From Dehalococcoidia bacterium (GTDB lineage: Bacteria; Chloroflexota; Dehalococcoidia; UBA6926), in the NCBI GenBank assembly GCA_009841045.1, contig VXMO01000029.1, forward strand, positions 12,766 through 76,765: a stretch of DNA of 64,000 bases, written 5' to 3'. Shown here piece after piece: positions 26,758 to 36,571 of this stretch. A model generated the notes under the pieces. The model was given only the letters and a program-made list of their open reading frames with translations, searched no databases and had not been told where the DNA came from. Each line of letters opens with the position of its first letter. Positions within the stretch are counted from its first letter, which is position 1. The translations under genes were made by a program, and so were the position numbers.

Positions 26758-26866
26758 AGATTCCTCGGCTGCGCTCGGAATGACATTTGGGGGCCCTGCG
26801 GGCGGCACTGGATTCCCGCTTTCGCGGGAATGACGGAGTGACCCTTCGACTACGCTCAGGGTGACC
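26758..26866. repeat. Compound dispersed repeats: family C (26758-26786), A (26810-26838), B (26841-26866)
   Basis: AGATTCCTCGGCTGCGCTCGGAATGACAT; GGATTCCCGCTTTCGCGGGAATGACGGAG; ACCCTTCGACTACGCTCAGGGTGACC. Confidence 0.75.
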
Positions 26867-27016
26867 GGAAAGGGCGCTCATGGTGAGGGGTAGCGGCTAC
26901 ACTTCAGCCATGCTCAGGCCGGGCGGTCTCCGGGATGTTTGGCGAAGCGTTAAGAGCATGTCCGGGAACGGCGTGGGCACGCGATTCCTGACGGTTGAAG
27001 CGTGGCATTGACATTT

Positions 27017-27045
27017 TTGAGCGGAACCTGAATTTCTGGTAGAAT
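27017..27045 (+). promoter_or_regulatory. Candidate sigma70-type promoter upstream of gyrB
   Basis: TTGAGC-N17-TAGAAT. Confidence 0.4.
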
Positions 27046-27227
27046 AGACACAGGTTGCGGCCGTATCTGCGAGAGGCTCTGAGGGGGAGTGGAATCGGAC
27101 GCAAATGCGCGGGGAAAGGTAAGCAACAAGAACGGCGATTCGCGGGCACATCCAGGTGGCGTACATATAGCGAATCTATGGCCACTCTTGGCTCGCGTGA
27201 TCGTCGCTCACTAAAGGGGTGAACTAG

Positions 27228-29876
27228 ATGGCAGAACGGTCGGAACGGCGCGATGCAGCCGCGACTGACACGTCCGAGTACACGTCACGCAATATCGAGG
27301 TCCTTGAGGGGCTTGAGGCGGTGCGCCGCCGCCCCGGCATGTATATCGGCTCCACGGATGAGCGCGGCCTCCACCACCTGATCTATGAGATCGTCGATAA
27401 CGCCGTCGACGAGGCGATGGCGGGCTATTGCAGCCGGATCACCGTCACCATCCAGGCGGACGGCTCCGCGCGCATTGACGACGACGGGCGCGGCGTGCCA
27501 ATCGACAAGCACCCGCAGACGGGCCTGACGGGCCTTGAGACGGTGATGACAACGCTGCACGCGGGCGGCAAGTTCGGCGGCGGCGGATACAAGGTCTCCG
27601 GCGGCCTGCACGGTGTCGGCGCGTCGGTCGTGAACGCGCTCTCGGAAAGCCTGCGGGCGGAGATCCGGCGCGACGGACAGGTCCACATGCAGGAATACTC
27701 CCGGGGCAAGACGCTCGCGCCGGTTGAGGCCATCGGTCCTGCTGACGACACGGGTACCACGGTCTGGTTCACGCCCGACCCCGACATCTTCATGCAGGAC
27801 ACCTCGTTTGAGTTCCATACGCTGGCGGCGCGGTTCCGAGAGATGGCGTACCTGAACCCGGGGCTGGAGATTCGATTCGTCGACGAGCGGACGGAGAACG
27901 AGACGACGTTTTATTTCGAGGGCGGCATCCGCTCGCTGGTGCGGCACATGAACGCATCGCGCGGTTCTCTCCATCAGCAGCCCATCTATGTGGAACGTGA
28001 TGTCGACGGCACGCACGTCGAGGTTTCGCTCCAGTACAACGACGGCTACCAGGAGAATGTTTTAGGGTTTGCGAACTGCATCCACACTGTGGACGGCGGA
28101 ACGCACCTGACCGGATTCCGCGCGGCGCTGACGCGGGCGATGAACGACTACGGTCGCAAGTTCAAGATCCTGAAGGACGGCGACAACAACCTGCAGGGCG
28201 AGGACGTGCGCGAGGGCATCGCCGCCGTGATCAGCGTCAAGCTGGCGGAGCCACAGTTCGAAGGCCAGACGAAGGGCAAACTGGGCAACGCCGAGGTCAA
28301 GAACCAGGTTGAGAGCACGCTGGCCGAGGGCCTGTCCTCGTATTTGGAGGAGCACCCGCAGGACGCGCGACGCATCCTTGAGAAGTGCATGAATACGGCC
28401 ATCGCGCGGGAGGCCGCGCGAAAGGCCAAGGAGAGCGTGCAGCGCAAGGGCGCGCTGGAGTCCACCACCCTGCCCGGCAAGCTGGCCGACTGCTCGGACA
28501 AGAACCCGGACAACTGCGAGATCTTCCTCGTTGAGGGTGATTCAGCCGGCGGCTCCGCCAAGGGCGGGCGTGATCGGCGCTTCCAGGCCATCCTTCCCCT
28601 GCGCGGCAAGATTCTCAACGTCCAGAAGGCGCGGCTCGACAAGGTATACGGCCATGAGGAGATCAAGGCCATCGCCTCCGCGCTCGGTGTCGGGTTTGGC
28701 GGGCTGAACGGCCACGCCAACGGCAACGGCACGTCCGAGGATGACGCGGAGATCGACGAGAACGACGGGCTGGACCTGTCCAAACTGCGCTACAAGAAGG
28801 TCATCATCATGACGGACGCGGACGTGGACGGCGCACACATCCGCACGCTGCTGCTGACGCTGTTCTACCGGCATTTCCAGCCGCTGCTCCGCGCCGGGAA
28901 TATCTACATCGCGCAGCCGCCGCTGTACCGCGTGCAGATCGGCCGCAATGACATTCACTGGCTCTATACCGACAAGGAAAAGGACGACACGCTGACCAAC
29001 CAGGCGCTCAAGGACATGACAATCCGCGAGAGCTCCGAGCAGGACGCGGAGATCCTGTACACGGAGCCGCAGGTGCGGGACGTGCTACCGTCCGTGCAGC
29101 GACTTGGTCGGGCAATGTCCGACCTGCAGGCGACGGGATATCCGTGGCCGCTGTTGACAGCGACTGCGCTGACCGTGCGGACGGGCGAGCGGGATCTTTC
29201 CTCCGAAGAGACGCTGCAGGAGTTGATGCGGGCGCTGCAGGATCTAGGCAACGTTCGCATCCTGGAGTTCCAGTACGACGACACACCCATCGCTCCCCCG
29301 CCCTCACCGGCGGCGCCCACTGCAATGCCGGACGTTCGGCAGCCATCGCTGCTCGATCTTACCGATGAGCCTGCCGAGGGGCAGGATGAGACATCGGCGG
29401 ACGATGGTGACGCGGATACCGCGTTCCCATCCAAGAACGAGACGTCCATCCTGATCCAGGACACGGAGAGCGGCCGCACGCTGCGGCTGGACCACGATTT
29501 CTTCAACGAAGACGCGGCGCAGCGCATGACGGAACTGGCCACGGCATTGAGCGATCACCTGCCCAAGGTTGGGACGGTGTACAAGCGGGAGCGCGCCGTG
29601 GGGCGGCTGAACTCCATGATCGACCTCGCGGAGATCGTGGAGGACGTGTCCACGCGGGGCGTCGGCATCCAGCGGTATAAGGGCCTCGGCGAGATGAACC
29701 CCACGCAGCTGTGGGAGACCACGCTGGATCCGGAGACGCGGACGCTGTTCAAGGTTGAGATTGAGGACGCCCAGCAGGCGGCGGAATTGTTCGAGATGCT
29801 GATGGGCGAGGAGGTTCGGCCTCGCGCGAACTTCATCCGGACGCACGCGCAGGAGGTCCAGAACCTGGACGTCTAG
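27228..29876 (+). CDS. gyrB: DNA gyrase subunit B
   Basis: EGLEAVRRRPGMYIGSTDERGLHHLIYEIVDNAVDEA, LVEGDSAGGSAKGGRDRRFQAILPLRGKILNV, IMTDADVDGAHIRTLLLT, RYKGLGEMNPTQLWETTLDP. Confidence 0.95.
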   Translation: MAERSERRDAAATDTSEYTSRNIEVLEGLEAVRRRPGMYIGSTDERGLHHLIYEIVDNAVDEAMAGYCSRITVTIQADGSARIDDDGRGVPIDKHPQTGLTGLETVMTTLHAGGKFGGGGYKVSGGLHGVGASVVNALSESLRAEIRRDGQVHMQEYSRGKTLAPVEAIGPADDTGTTVWFTPDPDIFMQDTSFEFHTLAARFREMAYLNPGLEIRFVDERTENETTFYFEGGIRSLVRHMNASRGSLHQQPIYVERDVDGTHVEVSLQYNDGYQENVLGFANCIHTVDGGTHLTGFRAALTRAMNDYGRKFKILKDGDNNLQGEDVREGIAAVISVKLAEPQFEGQTKGKLGNAEVKNQVESTLAEGLSSYLEEHPQDARRILEKCMNTAIAREAARKAKESVQRKGALESTTLPGKLADCSDKNPDNCEIFLVEGDSAGGSAKGGRDRRFQAILPLRGKILNVQKARLDKVYGHEEIKAIASALGVGFGGLNGHANGNGTSEDDAEIDENDGLDLSKLRYKKVIIMTDADVDGAHIRTLLLTLFYRHFQPLLRAGNIYIAQPPLYRVQIGRNDIHWLYTDKEKDDTLTNQALKDMTIRESSEQDAEILYTEPQVRDVLPSVQRLGRAMSDLQATGYPWPLLTATALTVRTGERDLSSEETLQELMRALQDLGNVRILEFQYDDTPIAPPPSPAAPTAMPDVRQPSLLDLTDEPAEGQDETSADDGDADTAFPSKNETSILIQDTESGRTLRLDHDFFNEDAAQRMTELATALSDHLPKVGTVYKRERAVGRLNSMIDLAEIVEDVSTRGVGIQRYKGLGEMNPTQLWETTLDPETRTLFKVEIEDAQQAAELFEMLMGEEVRPRANFIRTHAQEVQNLDV

Positions 29877-29880
29877 CTCG

Positions 29881-29951
29881 CCCTTCGACAGGCTCAGGGC
29901 GAGCGGGGGCGGATCACCGCTTTCGATTCCTCGGCTACGCTCGGAATGACA
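29881..29951. repeat. Compound dispersed repeats: family B (29881-29906) and C (29924-29951)
   Basis: CCCTTCGACAGGCTCAGGGCGAGCGG; CGATTCCTCGGCTACGCTCGGAATGACA. Confidence 0.75.
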
Positions 29952-29954
29952 GAG

Positions 29955-30254
29955 ATGGCCATCGTTGTCGGTTACACCGTTCTTGAACTGCGCCTGCCCG
30001 AGGCGAGCTCGCTGAAAGACAAGCGGCAGGTAGTCAAGAGCGTCATCGAGCGTGTCAAACGCCGCTACAACGTCTCCATCAGCGAGGTGGCCGAGCACGA
30101 TTCTCCGCGGATGGCGCTGTTGGGAGTGTCATGCGTGGGACAGTCAGAGGCAGGGTGCCGTCGGACGCTGGGCAACGTCGCTGAGTATGTCTACACCTCA
30201 CGCCCGGACGCGGAGGTCATGCCGCACGTGGTTGAGATAGTGGGGGTGGAGTGA
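29955..30254 (+). CDS. DUF503 family protein (YlxP-like)
   Basis: VGYTVLELRLPEASSLKDKRQVVKSVIERVKRRYNVSISEV. Confidence 0.85.
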   Translation: MAIVVGYTVLELRLPEASSLKDKRQVVKSVIERVKRRYNVSISEVAEHDSPRMALLGVSCVGQSEAGCRRTLGNVAEYVYTSRPDAEVMPHVVEIVGVE

Positions 30255-30299
30255 GGACGGCGCGATACAATCTCACCAAGCAGGTAGTGGGGTGTGGGT

Positions 30300-30959
30300 A
30301 TGCCGATTCAGAGATTCGCTGTTGGGCCGATGGGGAACAACACGTACGTCGTGTTTGACGAGGCGTCGAAAGAGGCGGCAATTGTCGATCCGTCGAAGGG
30401 GTCGGGGCCGGTGCTGGTGTGGATGAAGTCGCGCGGTCTGCTGCCCAAGTACGTCCTGAATACGCACGGCCACTCCGACCACACCTTCGACAACGGGCTG
30501 GCAATGGACGGTTCCGACGCGTCGCTGATGATCGGTGAGCCGGATGAAGCGATGTTGGAAGAGTTGGCCAAGGGTGACGGGTGGCTGGGCAAGCCGGAGA
30601 TGCCCTCCCCGATGGCGGACGCCTATCTGGAGCACGAGCAGGAGCTTGTGCTGGGCATGACGGCGATTCGCGTGCTGCACACGCCGGGGCACACACCGGG
30701 GAGCAGCTGTTTCGTCTACGAGAATGTGGTTATGACGGGAGACACGCTCTTCCAGCATTCAATTGGACGGACTGATTTCCCGGGTGGATCAATGCCGGAG
30801 ATTCTCACATCCATCAGGACGCGGCTGTTCGACCTGCCGGACGAGACGGTCGTGCTGCCCGGGCACAACGACATTTCGACGATTCTCAATGAGCGGCGTT
30901 ACAACCCGTTCGTTGGAGAAGGCTCCACTATCGATCTCTCGCAGTTCCAGAAGGGTTAG
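30300..30959 (+). CDS. MBL-fold metallo-hydrolase (glyoxalase II-like)
   Basis: MGNNTYVVFDEASKEAAIVDPS, NTHGHSDHTFDNG, VLHTPGHTPGSSCF, TGDTLFQHSIGRTDFPGG, VLPGHNDIST. Confidence 0.92.
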   Translation: MPIQRFAVGPMGNNTYVVFDEASKEAAIVDPSKGSGPVLVWMKSRGLLPKYVLNTHGHSDHTFDNGLAMDGSDASLMIGEPDEAMLEELAKGDGWLGKPEMPSPMADAYLEHEQELVLGMTAIRVLHTPGHTPGSSCFVYENVVMTGDTLFQHSIGRTDFPGGSMPEILTSIRTRLFDLPDETVVLPGHNDISTILNERRYNPFVGEGSTIDLSQFQKG

Positions 30960-30981
30960 GCATTGGTGGGACGGTTCGGCA

Positions 30982-31224
30982 ATGAGCACTCCCGAAGAGG
31001 AACGGCCTAAAGATGAATCGCCGCAGCTGCAGGCGTTGAAGGCGGCGCAGGAACGGGTGAACGCTCTGCGCTCAGGGCTTGAGCGGCCACCGCTGAAGAA
31101 CGGGGACTCCGGGGACACGTACGCGCACGAGTTGGTGACGGCAATGAACCGTCTGATGTCTTTGATCCGCCATGCGTCGCCGGAGGATGTTGCGGCGTTC
31201 GACGAGTGGCGGAACAGTCTCTAA
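30982..31224 (+). CDS. Hypothetical protein (80 aa)
   Basis: MSTPEEERPKDESPQLQALKAAQERVNALRSGL...; no recognised domain. Confidence 0.5.
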   Translation: MSTPEEERPKDESPQLQALKAAQERVNALRSGLERPPLKNGDSGDTYAHELVTAMNRLMSLIRHASPEDVAAFDEWRNSL

Positions 31225-31335
31225 GTAATCCCTCGACTCGTGCGTGGTATACACTGGAATGGCTGACCGGACGGGCATCTCAATGCTTCTGGTGGGGGAG
31301 CGGCCGTCAGGTGATTCCACCTCACAAGCACGACC

Positions 31336-32484
31336 ATGACAACGAACAAGAAAGACTATTACGACGTTCTTGGATTGTCCCGCAACGCCTCCGCGGAGGA
31401 CGTGAAGCGGGCTTTTCGTAAGCTCGCTTTCGAGCACCACCCGGACCGGAATCGCTCCGCAGACGCCGAGCAGAAGTTCAAGGAGATCAACGAGGCGTAC
31501 GAGGTCCTGCGTGATGAGCAAAAACGGGCCGCGTATGACCGGTTCGGCCACGCAGGACTGAACGGCGCGGACGGATTCGCCAACGGCGACGCGTTCTCCG
31601 GCTTCGGCGGCTTTGGTGACATCTTCGACGCGTTCTTCGGCGGCGCGCGGGGTCGGCAGGCGCGGCGCGGCGGTCCTCAGCGTGGGGATGACCTCGCCAT
31701 GCGTATGCAGCTGCCGTTTGCGGACGCGGTGCTGGGTGTTGAGAAAGACATCAAGGTCTCCCGCAACGAACTGTGCCAATCCTGCAAAGGCTCGGGGGCA
31801 GAGCCCGGGACGCAGCCGGAGGCATGCTCCACCTGCAATGGAACCGGAGAGATTCGTCGCAGCCAGCAGAGCATTTTCGGCCAATATGTGAACATCAGCG
31901 CCTGCGGACGGTGCCACGGCGAGGGAAAGGTCATCACGAATCCTTGCTCTGAGTGCCACGGCGCCGGGCGAATAAGGCGGGAGCTATCCGTGCGAGTCAC
32001 CGTGCCGCCGGGAGTAGACACGGGCAACCGGATTCGCCTCGGCGGCGAGGGCGAGGCCGGCGCGAACGGCGGGCCGCCCGGAGACCTGTATATCGAGCTT
32101 GATGTCGCGCCGAGCGCCGTGTTTGAGCGGGAGGGGCGGCACCTGTTCCACCGCGTGCCCATCAACATCGCGCAGGCAGCGCTTGGGGCAGAGATCGTCA
32201 TCCCGACGCTGGAGGGCGACGAGCCGTTCCATATTCCGGCGGGCGTGCAGTCAGGACAGTCATTTAAAATCAAGGGCCGTGGCGTGGTTGATCCGAAGAA
32301 CCAGCGCGCACGCGGCGATCTGTTTGTGGTGGCATCCGTCCATGTCCCCGATCAGCTCACGGATGAACAGCGACAACTGTTGGAGCAGCTAGCCGCGACA
32401 CTGCCGGCCCCGCCTGAGAACGGGAGCGGCGGCGAGCGCGAGGGCACGGGCTTCATGGACTGGATCAAGAATACGTTCCGTTAG
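31336..32484 (+). CDS. dnaJ: Molecular chaperone DnaJ
   Basis: [34 protein letters not shown]; four CxxCxGxG-type motifs ([36 protein letters not shown]). Confidence 0.95.
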   Translation: MTTNKKDYYDVLGLSRNASAEDVKRAFRKLAFEHHPDRNRSADAEQKFKEINEAYEVLRDEQKRAAYDRFGHAGLNGADGFANGDAFSGFGGFGDIFDAFFGGARGRQARRGGPQRGDDLAMRMQLPFADAVLGVEKDIKVSRNELCQSCKGSGAEPGTQPEACSTCNGTGEIRRSQQSIFGQYVNISACGRCHGEGKVITNPCSECHGAGRIRRELSVRVTVPPGVDTGNRIRLGGEGEAGANGGPPGDLYIELDVAPSAVFEREGRHLFHRVPINIAQAALGAEIVIPTLEGDEPFHIPAGVQSGQSFKIKGRGVVDPKNQRARGDLFVVASVHVPDQLTDEQRQLLEQLAATLPAPPENGSGGEREGTGFMDWIKNTFR

Positions 32485-32501
32485 TCACCGGGGGTGGGGA
32501 A

Positions 32502-33023
32502 ATGAACGGCGTACAGGTGTTGACCCGGGAGATGCGAGAGATCCAGACGAGCCTGCTGCGCGAGCTGGAACCGCTGACTGAAGAGAACATCTACTACGCG
32601 CCGATTCCCGGCGCGACGACCATCGCGTTCATCGCCTGGCACATCACCCGAACGCTTGATGACGCCGTACACCTATCCATACCGGTGGAGCCGAAGCCGA
32701 CAATCTGGGCGGCGCAGGGCTACCACGAGAAGTTCGTCATGCCCGCCGGGGAGGGCACGGGCACCGGGTTCACCGCGGACCAGGTTGGGGATTTTAAACC
32801 GGGCCTGGACCTGCTACGGGCGTACGCAACGGAGGTGGGGCCGACAATCCCCGCGGCGTTCGAGGGCATGACGGACGACGATCTGGACCGTGTGATGGAC
32901 GAGGAGCGGCCGGATCGGACGCTGGCTCGCCTGCTTCAGACGTTCATCATCGGGCACACGTTCTATCACTTGGGAGAGATCAGGTACCTCAAGGGCATGC
33001 AGGGGATGCCGTTCCCGCTTTAA
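32502..33023 (+). CDS. DinB-family protein
   Basis: IAFIAWHITRTLDDAVHL...LLQTFIIGHTFYHLGEIRYLKG metal-binding four-helix pattern. Confidence 0.75.
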   Translation: MNGVQVLTREMREIQTSLLRELEPLTEENIYYAPIPGATTIAFIAWHITRTLDDAVHLSIPVEPKPTIWAAQGYHEKFVMPAGEGTGTGFTADQVGDFKPGLDLLRAYATEVGPTIPAAFEGMTDDDLDRVMDEERPDRTLARLLQTFIIGHTFYHLGEIRYLKGMQGMPFPL

Positions 33024-33070
33024 GGCCGGCGGTGTGCCGCTGACGTGAGGGCCGCGCCGCCTCTATCCCT

Positions 33071-34210
33071 CTACCACTGCACGAACATGGGCATGACGAC
33101 GTGGACGTAGTCCGTGCCGTCGTCCGTAGTCGCGGGGCGGATGGTGCCCGGGCTGGAGGGACCGGAGACTTCCAGCGTTGCCGTGGAGTTCAGGACGCCG
33201 AGAACATCTTCCAGATAGCGGTGGTTGAAGGCGATGTGCGCCTCTTCTCCGCCGATGTTGGCGTCAATCACGCCCTCGTGATCGCCGATCTGGTCTGAGC
33301 GTGCCTCAAGCCGCATCGTCCCCGCCATCTCATTCTCGCCGGGGGTCATGTACAGGCGGACGATGCCGTTGCCCTCACGGGCGAAGACGGCAGCGGTCTT
33401 GGTGGCGCGCAGGAAGTCCGCGACTTCCACCGATGTTTGCGTGTTGGACGACTCCGGAATGAGCTGTCGATAGTTGGGGAAGTTGCCCTGGATGAGCTGG
33501 GAACCGAGGACGATGTTGCTCAGGTGGAATTGCACCTGCGTTTTGGCCTGGTTCACGGTGACGCGGACAGGCATCTCCTGCTCCGTCAGCATGCGATTGA
33601 GTTCGCGCAGTGAACGCGCGGGGATGATGAGATCGACGCCTTCACTCACCTCTTGCGGCAGCCTGGTGGTTTGGACGGCAAGACGGAAACCGTCCGCCGC
33701 GGCCATGGTGATGCTGTCGCCCTCGATGGACGTGTGGACACCGGTCAGCACGGGGCGGGAATCCTCCGTGGCGGCGGCGATGATGACGCGGTCAATGCCC
33801 GCGCGCAGGACATCTGGCGGCACCTCCGCATTGATGCCATCGTCGGCGACGGGTGTGGGCGGGAAGTCATCCGCATCAAGCCCGCTCATGTGGGTGTTGA
33901 ATCGACCGGAGATGATGTTCAACTGCCGTGTGCCCGTATCAAGCTCCAGGTCGACGCGGTCGCGCTGGAGCGAGGACACGTAGTCAGAGAAGAGGCGGGC
34001 GGGGATGGCGACCGATCCCTGTGTCTCCACGCTGGCGCTGATCCAGCATGAGATTGAGAGCTCAAGGTTGGTGGCCGTGAGCCGTAAGCGGGACTCATCC
34101 GTTTGGAGCATGACGTGGGTGGTGATGGGCATTGTTGTGCGTGTTGCCACCGCCGGCATGACCGTTGCGAGTCCGCGTTGAAGATTCTCCTGGAGAACCG
34201 AGAATTTCAT
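33071..34210 (-). CDS. dnaN: DNA polymerase III beta subunit (sliding clamp)
   Basis: MKFSVLQENLQRGLATVMPAV...ITTHVMLQTDESRLRLTATNLELSI...YVHVVMPMFVQW. Confidence 0.93.
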   Translation of the reverse strand: MKFSVLQENLQRGLATVMPAVATRTTMPITTHVMLQTDESRLRLTATNLELSISCWISASVETQGSVAIPARLFSDYVSSLQRDRVDLELDTGTRQLNIISGRFNTHMSGLDADDFPPTPVADDGINAEVPPDVLRAGIDRVIIAAATEDSRPVLTGVHTSIEGDSITMAAADGFRLAVQTTRLPQEVSEGVDLIIPARSLRELNRMLTEQEMPVRVTVNQAKTQVQFHLSNIVLGSQLIQGNFPNYRQLIPESSNTQTSVEVADFLRATKTAAVFAREGNGIVRLYMTPGENEMAGTMRLEARSDQIGDHEGVIDANIGGEEAHIAFNHRYLEDVLGVLNSTATLEVSGPSSPGTIRPATTDDGTDYVHVVMPMFVQW

Positions 34211-34464
34211 TTGTTGTGTCTCCTGAACGGGGCCAACGGCCCCCCGTACCCCCGATATGGTGCGAGTATCCCGCTTTGAGCGGACTTGGGTCAAGTCACG
34301 GCACAGTCTATCTAGTGCATAAACGCATGGAATCCTCGCATGTTGTGTGGCGTTGGCGAGGTCATCCACAACACATGGAGCATACGGGCCGAGAATGGCG
34401 CGAATGGGGTGCGGACAAGGTATGATGCAACGGAAATACAGGCGGAACGACCGCATACAGGGGG

Positions 34465-35367
34465 ATGGGAATGAAACTGGTGATGTACAACGATTTCCGG
34501 CCAGGCCTGCTGGTGGACGGCAATGTTATTGGGCTGGGCAGCCTGGTGGATGAGTATATGGGTTCACACGTCGAGGACGTGATGATCAACCTCATTGAAG
34601 ACTTCGCTTCCGTGCGTGACGACCTGGAGGACATCGCGGATTCCGGCGGCGGAGTGCCGGTATCGACAGTGCAACTGCGCGCGCCACTGCCCCGACCACG
34701 CAAGCTCATCTGCTGCTTCGGCAATTACAAGGAGGGCCAGGATCGGGAGGCCTTCCCCATCGACATGTTCCTGAAGTCGCCTGAGGCAATCATCGGCCCG
34801 GGCGATACGGTCGTCCTGCCGAACACGCCGTTCACCATCTGCCACCATGAGGCGGAGCTGGCGCTGGTTATCGGCAAGCGCAGCAAGCACGTGTCCCAAG
34901 AGGATGCGATGGACTCCATCTTTGGCTACACGGCGTTCATGGATGTCTCGCCGCGGGCCGGCATCGGCCGCGGGCCGACGATGATTCAGAAGTCCTATGA
35001 CACCTGCGCGCCGATGGGCCCGTGCATCGTCACGGCGGACGAGATCGAGAATCCGCACGAACTCGACATCAAGTATTGGGTGGACGGCCAGGCACGCCAT
35101 GACTACAACACGAGCGACCTGGAGCACACGGTCCCTGAGCTGATCGAGTGGGCGACAAAGGTGATGACCCTGCTGCCCGGCGACGTTATCGCCCTCGGCA
35201 CGAACCATCAGGGCATCGGCCCGCTGCAGGACGGCGAGACCGGCACGATTGAGATTCAGGGCATCGGCGCGTTCAGCGTCAAGGTTATGGATCCGGAGAA
35301 GCGCTCGTGGCCGAAGGAGATCGACCAGGAGATGGCGGGACGCGTACGAGAGGCGCGCCCCGGCTAA
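34465..35367 (+). CDS. Fumarylacetoacetate hydrolase family protein
   Basis: KLICCFGNYKEGQD, HHEAELALVIGKRSKHVSQEDAMDSIFGYTAFMDVSPR, LLPGDVIALGTNHQGIG. Confidence 0.9.
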   Translation: MGMKLVMYNDFRPGLLVDGNVIGLGSLVDEYMGSHVEDVMINLIEDFASVRDDLEDIADSGGGVPVSTVQLRAPLPRPRKLICCFGNYKEGQDREAFPIDMFLKSPEAIIGPGDTVVLPNTPFTICHHEAELALVIGKRSKHVSQEDAMDSIFGYTAFMDVSPRAGIGRGPTMIQKSYDTCAPMGPCIVTADEIENPHELDIKYWVDGQARHDYNTSDLEHTVPELIEWATKVMTLLPGDVIALGTNHQGIGPLQDGETGTIEIQGIGAFSVKVMDPEKRSWPKEIDQEMAGRVREARPG

Positions 35368-35433
35368 AGCAGTATTCAGGCGGGGTGTGCTCACGTTGTG
35401 GGCACACCCGGCTACTGATGTTGCCCTGTCGCC

Positions 35434-36525
35434 ATGAGCTCTACTGAGGCTCTTGCCCAGACAATCCGCGCACCGGAAGCGACGCTGCGCGGGTTCGCCG
35501 TGGCGGCGTTTGTTGCATTAGGCGTACCTGCTGATGACGCCGCGAACGCCGCCAATACGCTCATCGAGGCGGACATGCGCGGCGTCGATTCGCACGGGAT
35601 GGCGCGGCTGGATCGCTTCTACGTCACGCCGCTTGAGTCCGGGCTTGTGAATGCGCGGCCTGAGTGGATCGTGCGCGCGGAATCACCGTCAACGGCCACC
35701 ATCGACGCAGACGGCGGGCTGGGGCTGAGTGTGGGTGTCCGCGCGATGAACCTTGCCATCGAGAAAGCGCGTGAGGTTGGCTCCGGATGGGTGACGGTGG
35801 CGAACAGTCGCCACTTTGGTGCCGCTGGCGTGTACGCCACGCAGGCGCTTGCCCACGACATGATCGGCATCAGCATGACGAACACGGGGCCGATCGTCCT
35901 TCCGGCCGGTGGGGCAGAGCCGCGGCTTGGATCGAACCCGATTGCCGTCGCAGCGCCCACGGCGGACGGGACGCCATTCATCTTTGATGCGGCGACATCC
36001 GTTGTTTCGGCGGGCAAATTCGACACCTATCATCGTCAGGGCAAACTCGCCCCCGAGGGATGGGGGCTGACGGACGACCTGCAGCCGATACGCAATCCGG
36101 CTCGCGGGCCGGGCGGGCGGCGCATCCTGCCGCTGGGCAGCGACCTGGAGCACTCGTCGTACAAGGGCTACGGGCTGGCGATGATTGTGGACATTCTCTG
36201 CGGCGTGCTGTCCGGTATGGGGCCGGGGCTGGCAATAGCGGGCTCCGGCGTCGCGGGGGGATACCAGTCCGCGCACTTTTTCGGCGCGATGCGGATTGAC
36301 GCGTTCACGGACGCTGACGGGTTCAAGCAGTCCATGTCGGACTATATGGCGGCGCTTCGGGCAACACCGCCGCTTCCGGACGTAGAGAGCGTGCTTGTGC
36401 CCGGGGACATTGAGGCCGAGACCATTGAGGATCGCAAGCGGAATGGCATACCGTTGTACATGGACTCCGTGGAGAGTCTGAGGAGCGTGGCGCAGAGGCT
36501 GAATCTGCGCCTGGATCTGGGGTAA
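35434..36525 (+). CDS. Ldh family (Ldh2-type malate/L-lactate/ureidoglycolate) oxidoreductase
   Basis: ADMRGVDSHGMARLDRF, VANSRHFGAAGVYATQAL, GSNPIAVAAPTADGTPFIFD, SSYKGYGLAMIVDILCGVLSG. Confidence 0.9.
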   Translation: MSSTEALAQTIRAPEATLRGFAVAAFVALGVPADDAANAANTLIEADMRGVDSHGMARLDRFYVTPLESGLVNARPEWIVRAESPSTATIDADGGLGLSVGVRAMNLAIEKAREVGSGWVTVANSRHFGAAGVYATQALAHDMIGISMTNTGPIVLPAGGAEPRLGSNPIAVAAPTADGTPFIFDAATSVVSAGKFDTYHRQGKLAPEGWGLTDDLQPIRNPARGPGGRRILPLGSDLEHSSYKGYGLAMIVDILCGVLSGMGPGLAIAGSGVAGGYQSAHFFGAMRIDAFTDADGFKQSMSDYMAALRATPPLPDVESVLVPGDIEAETIEDRKRNGIPLYMDSVESLRSVAQRLNLRLDLG

Positions 36526-36571
36526 GGCGCGGGTTCCGTATAGGAACGCCGGCGCATAAAGGGGGATTGAG

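Noticed and set aside
27008-27045. TTGACA (27008) paired with TAGAAT (27040) as a promoter
   Set aside because: The spacer is 26 bp, too long; TTGAGC at 27017 with a 17-bp spacer was preferred
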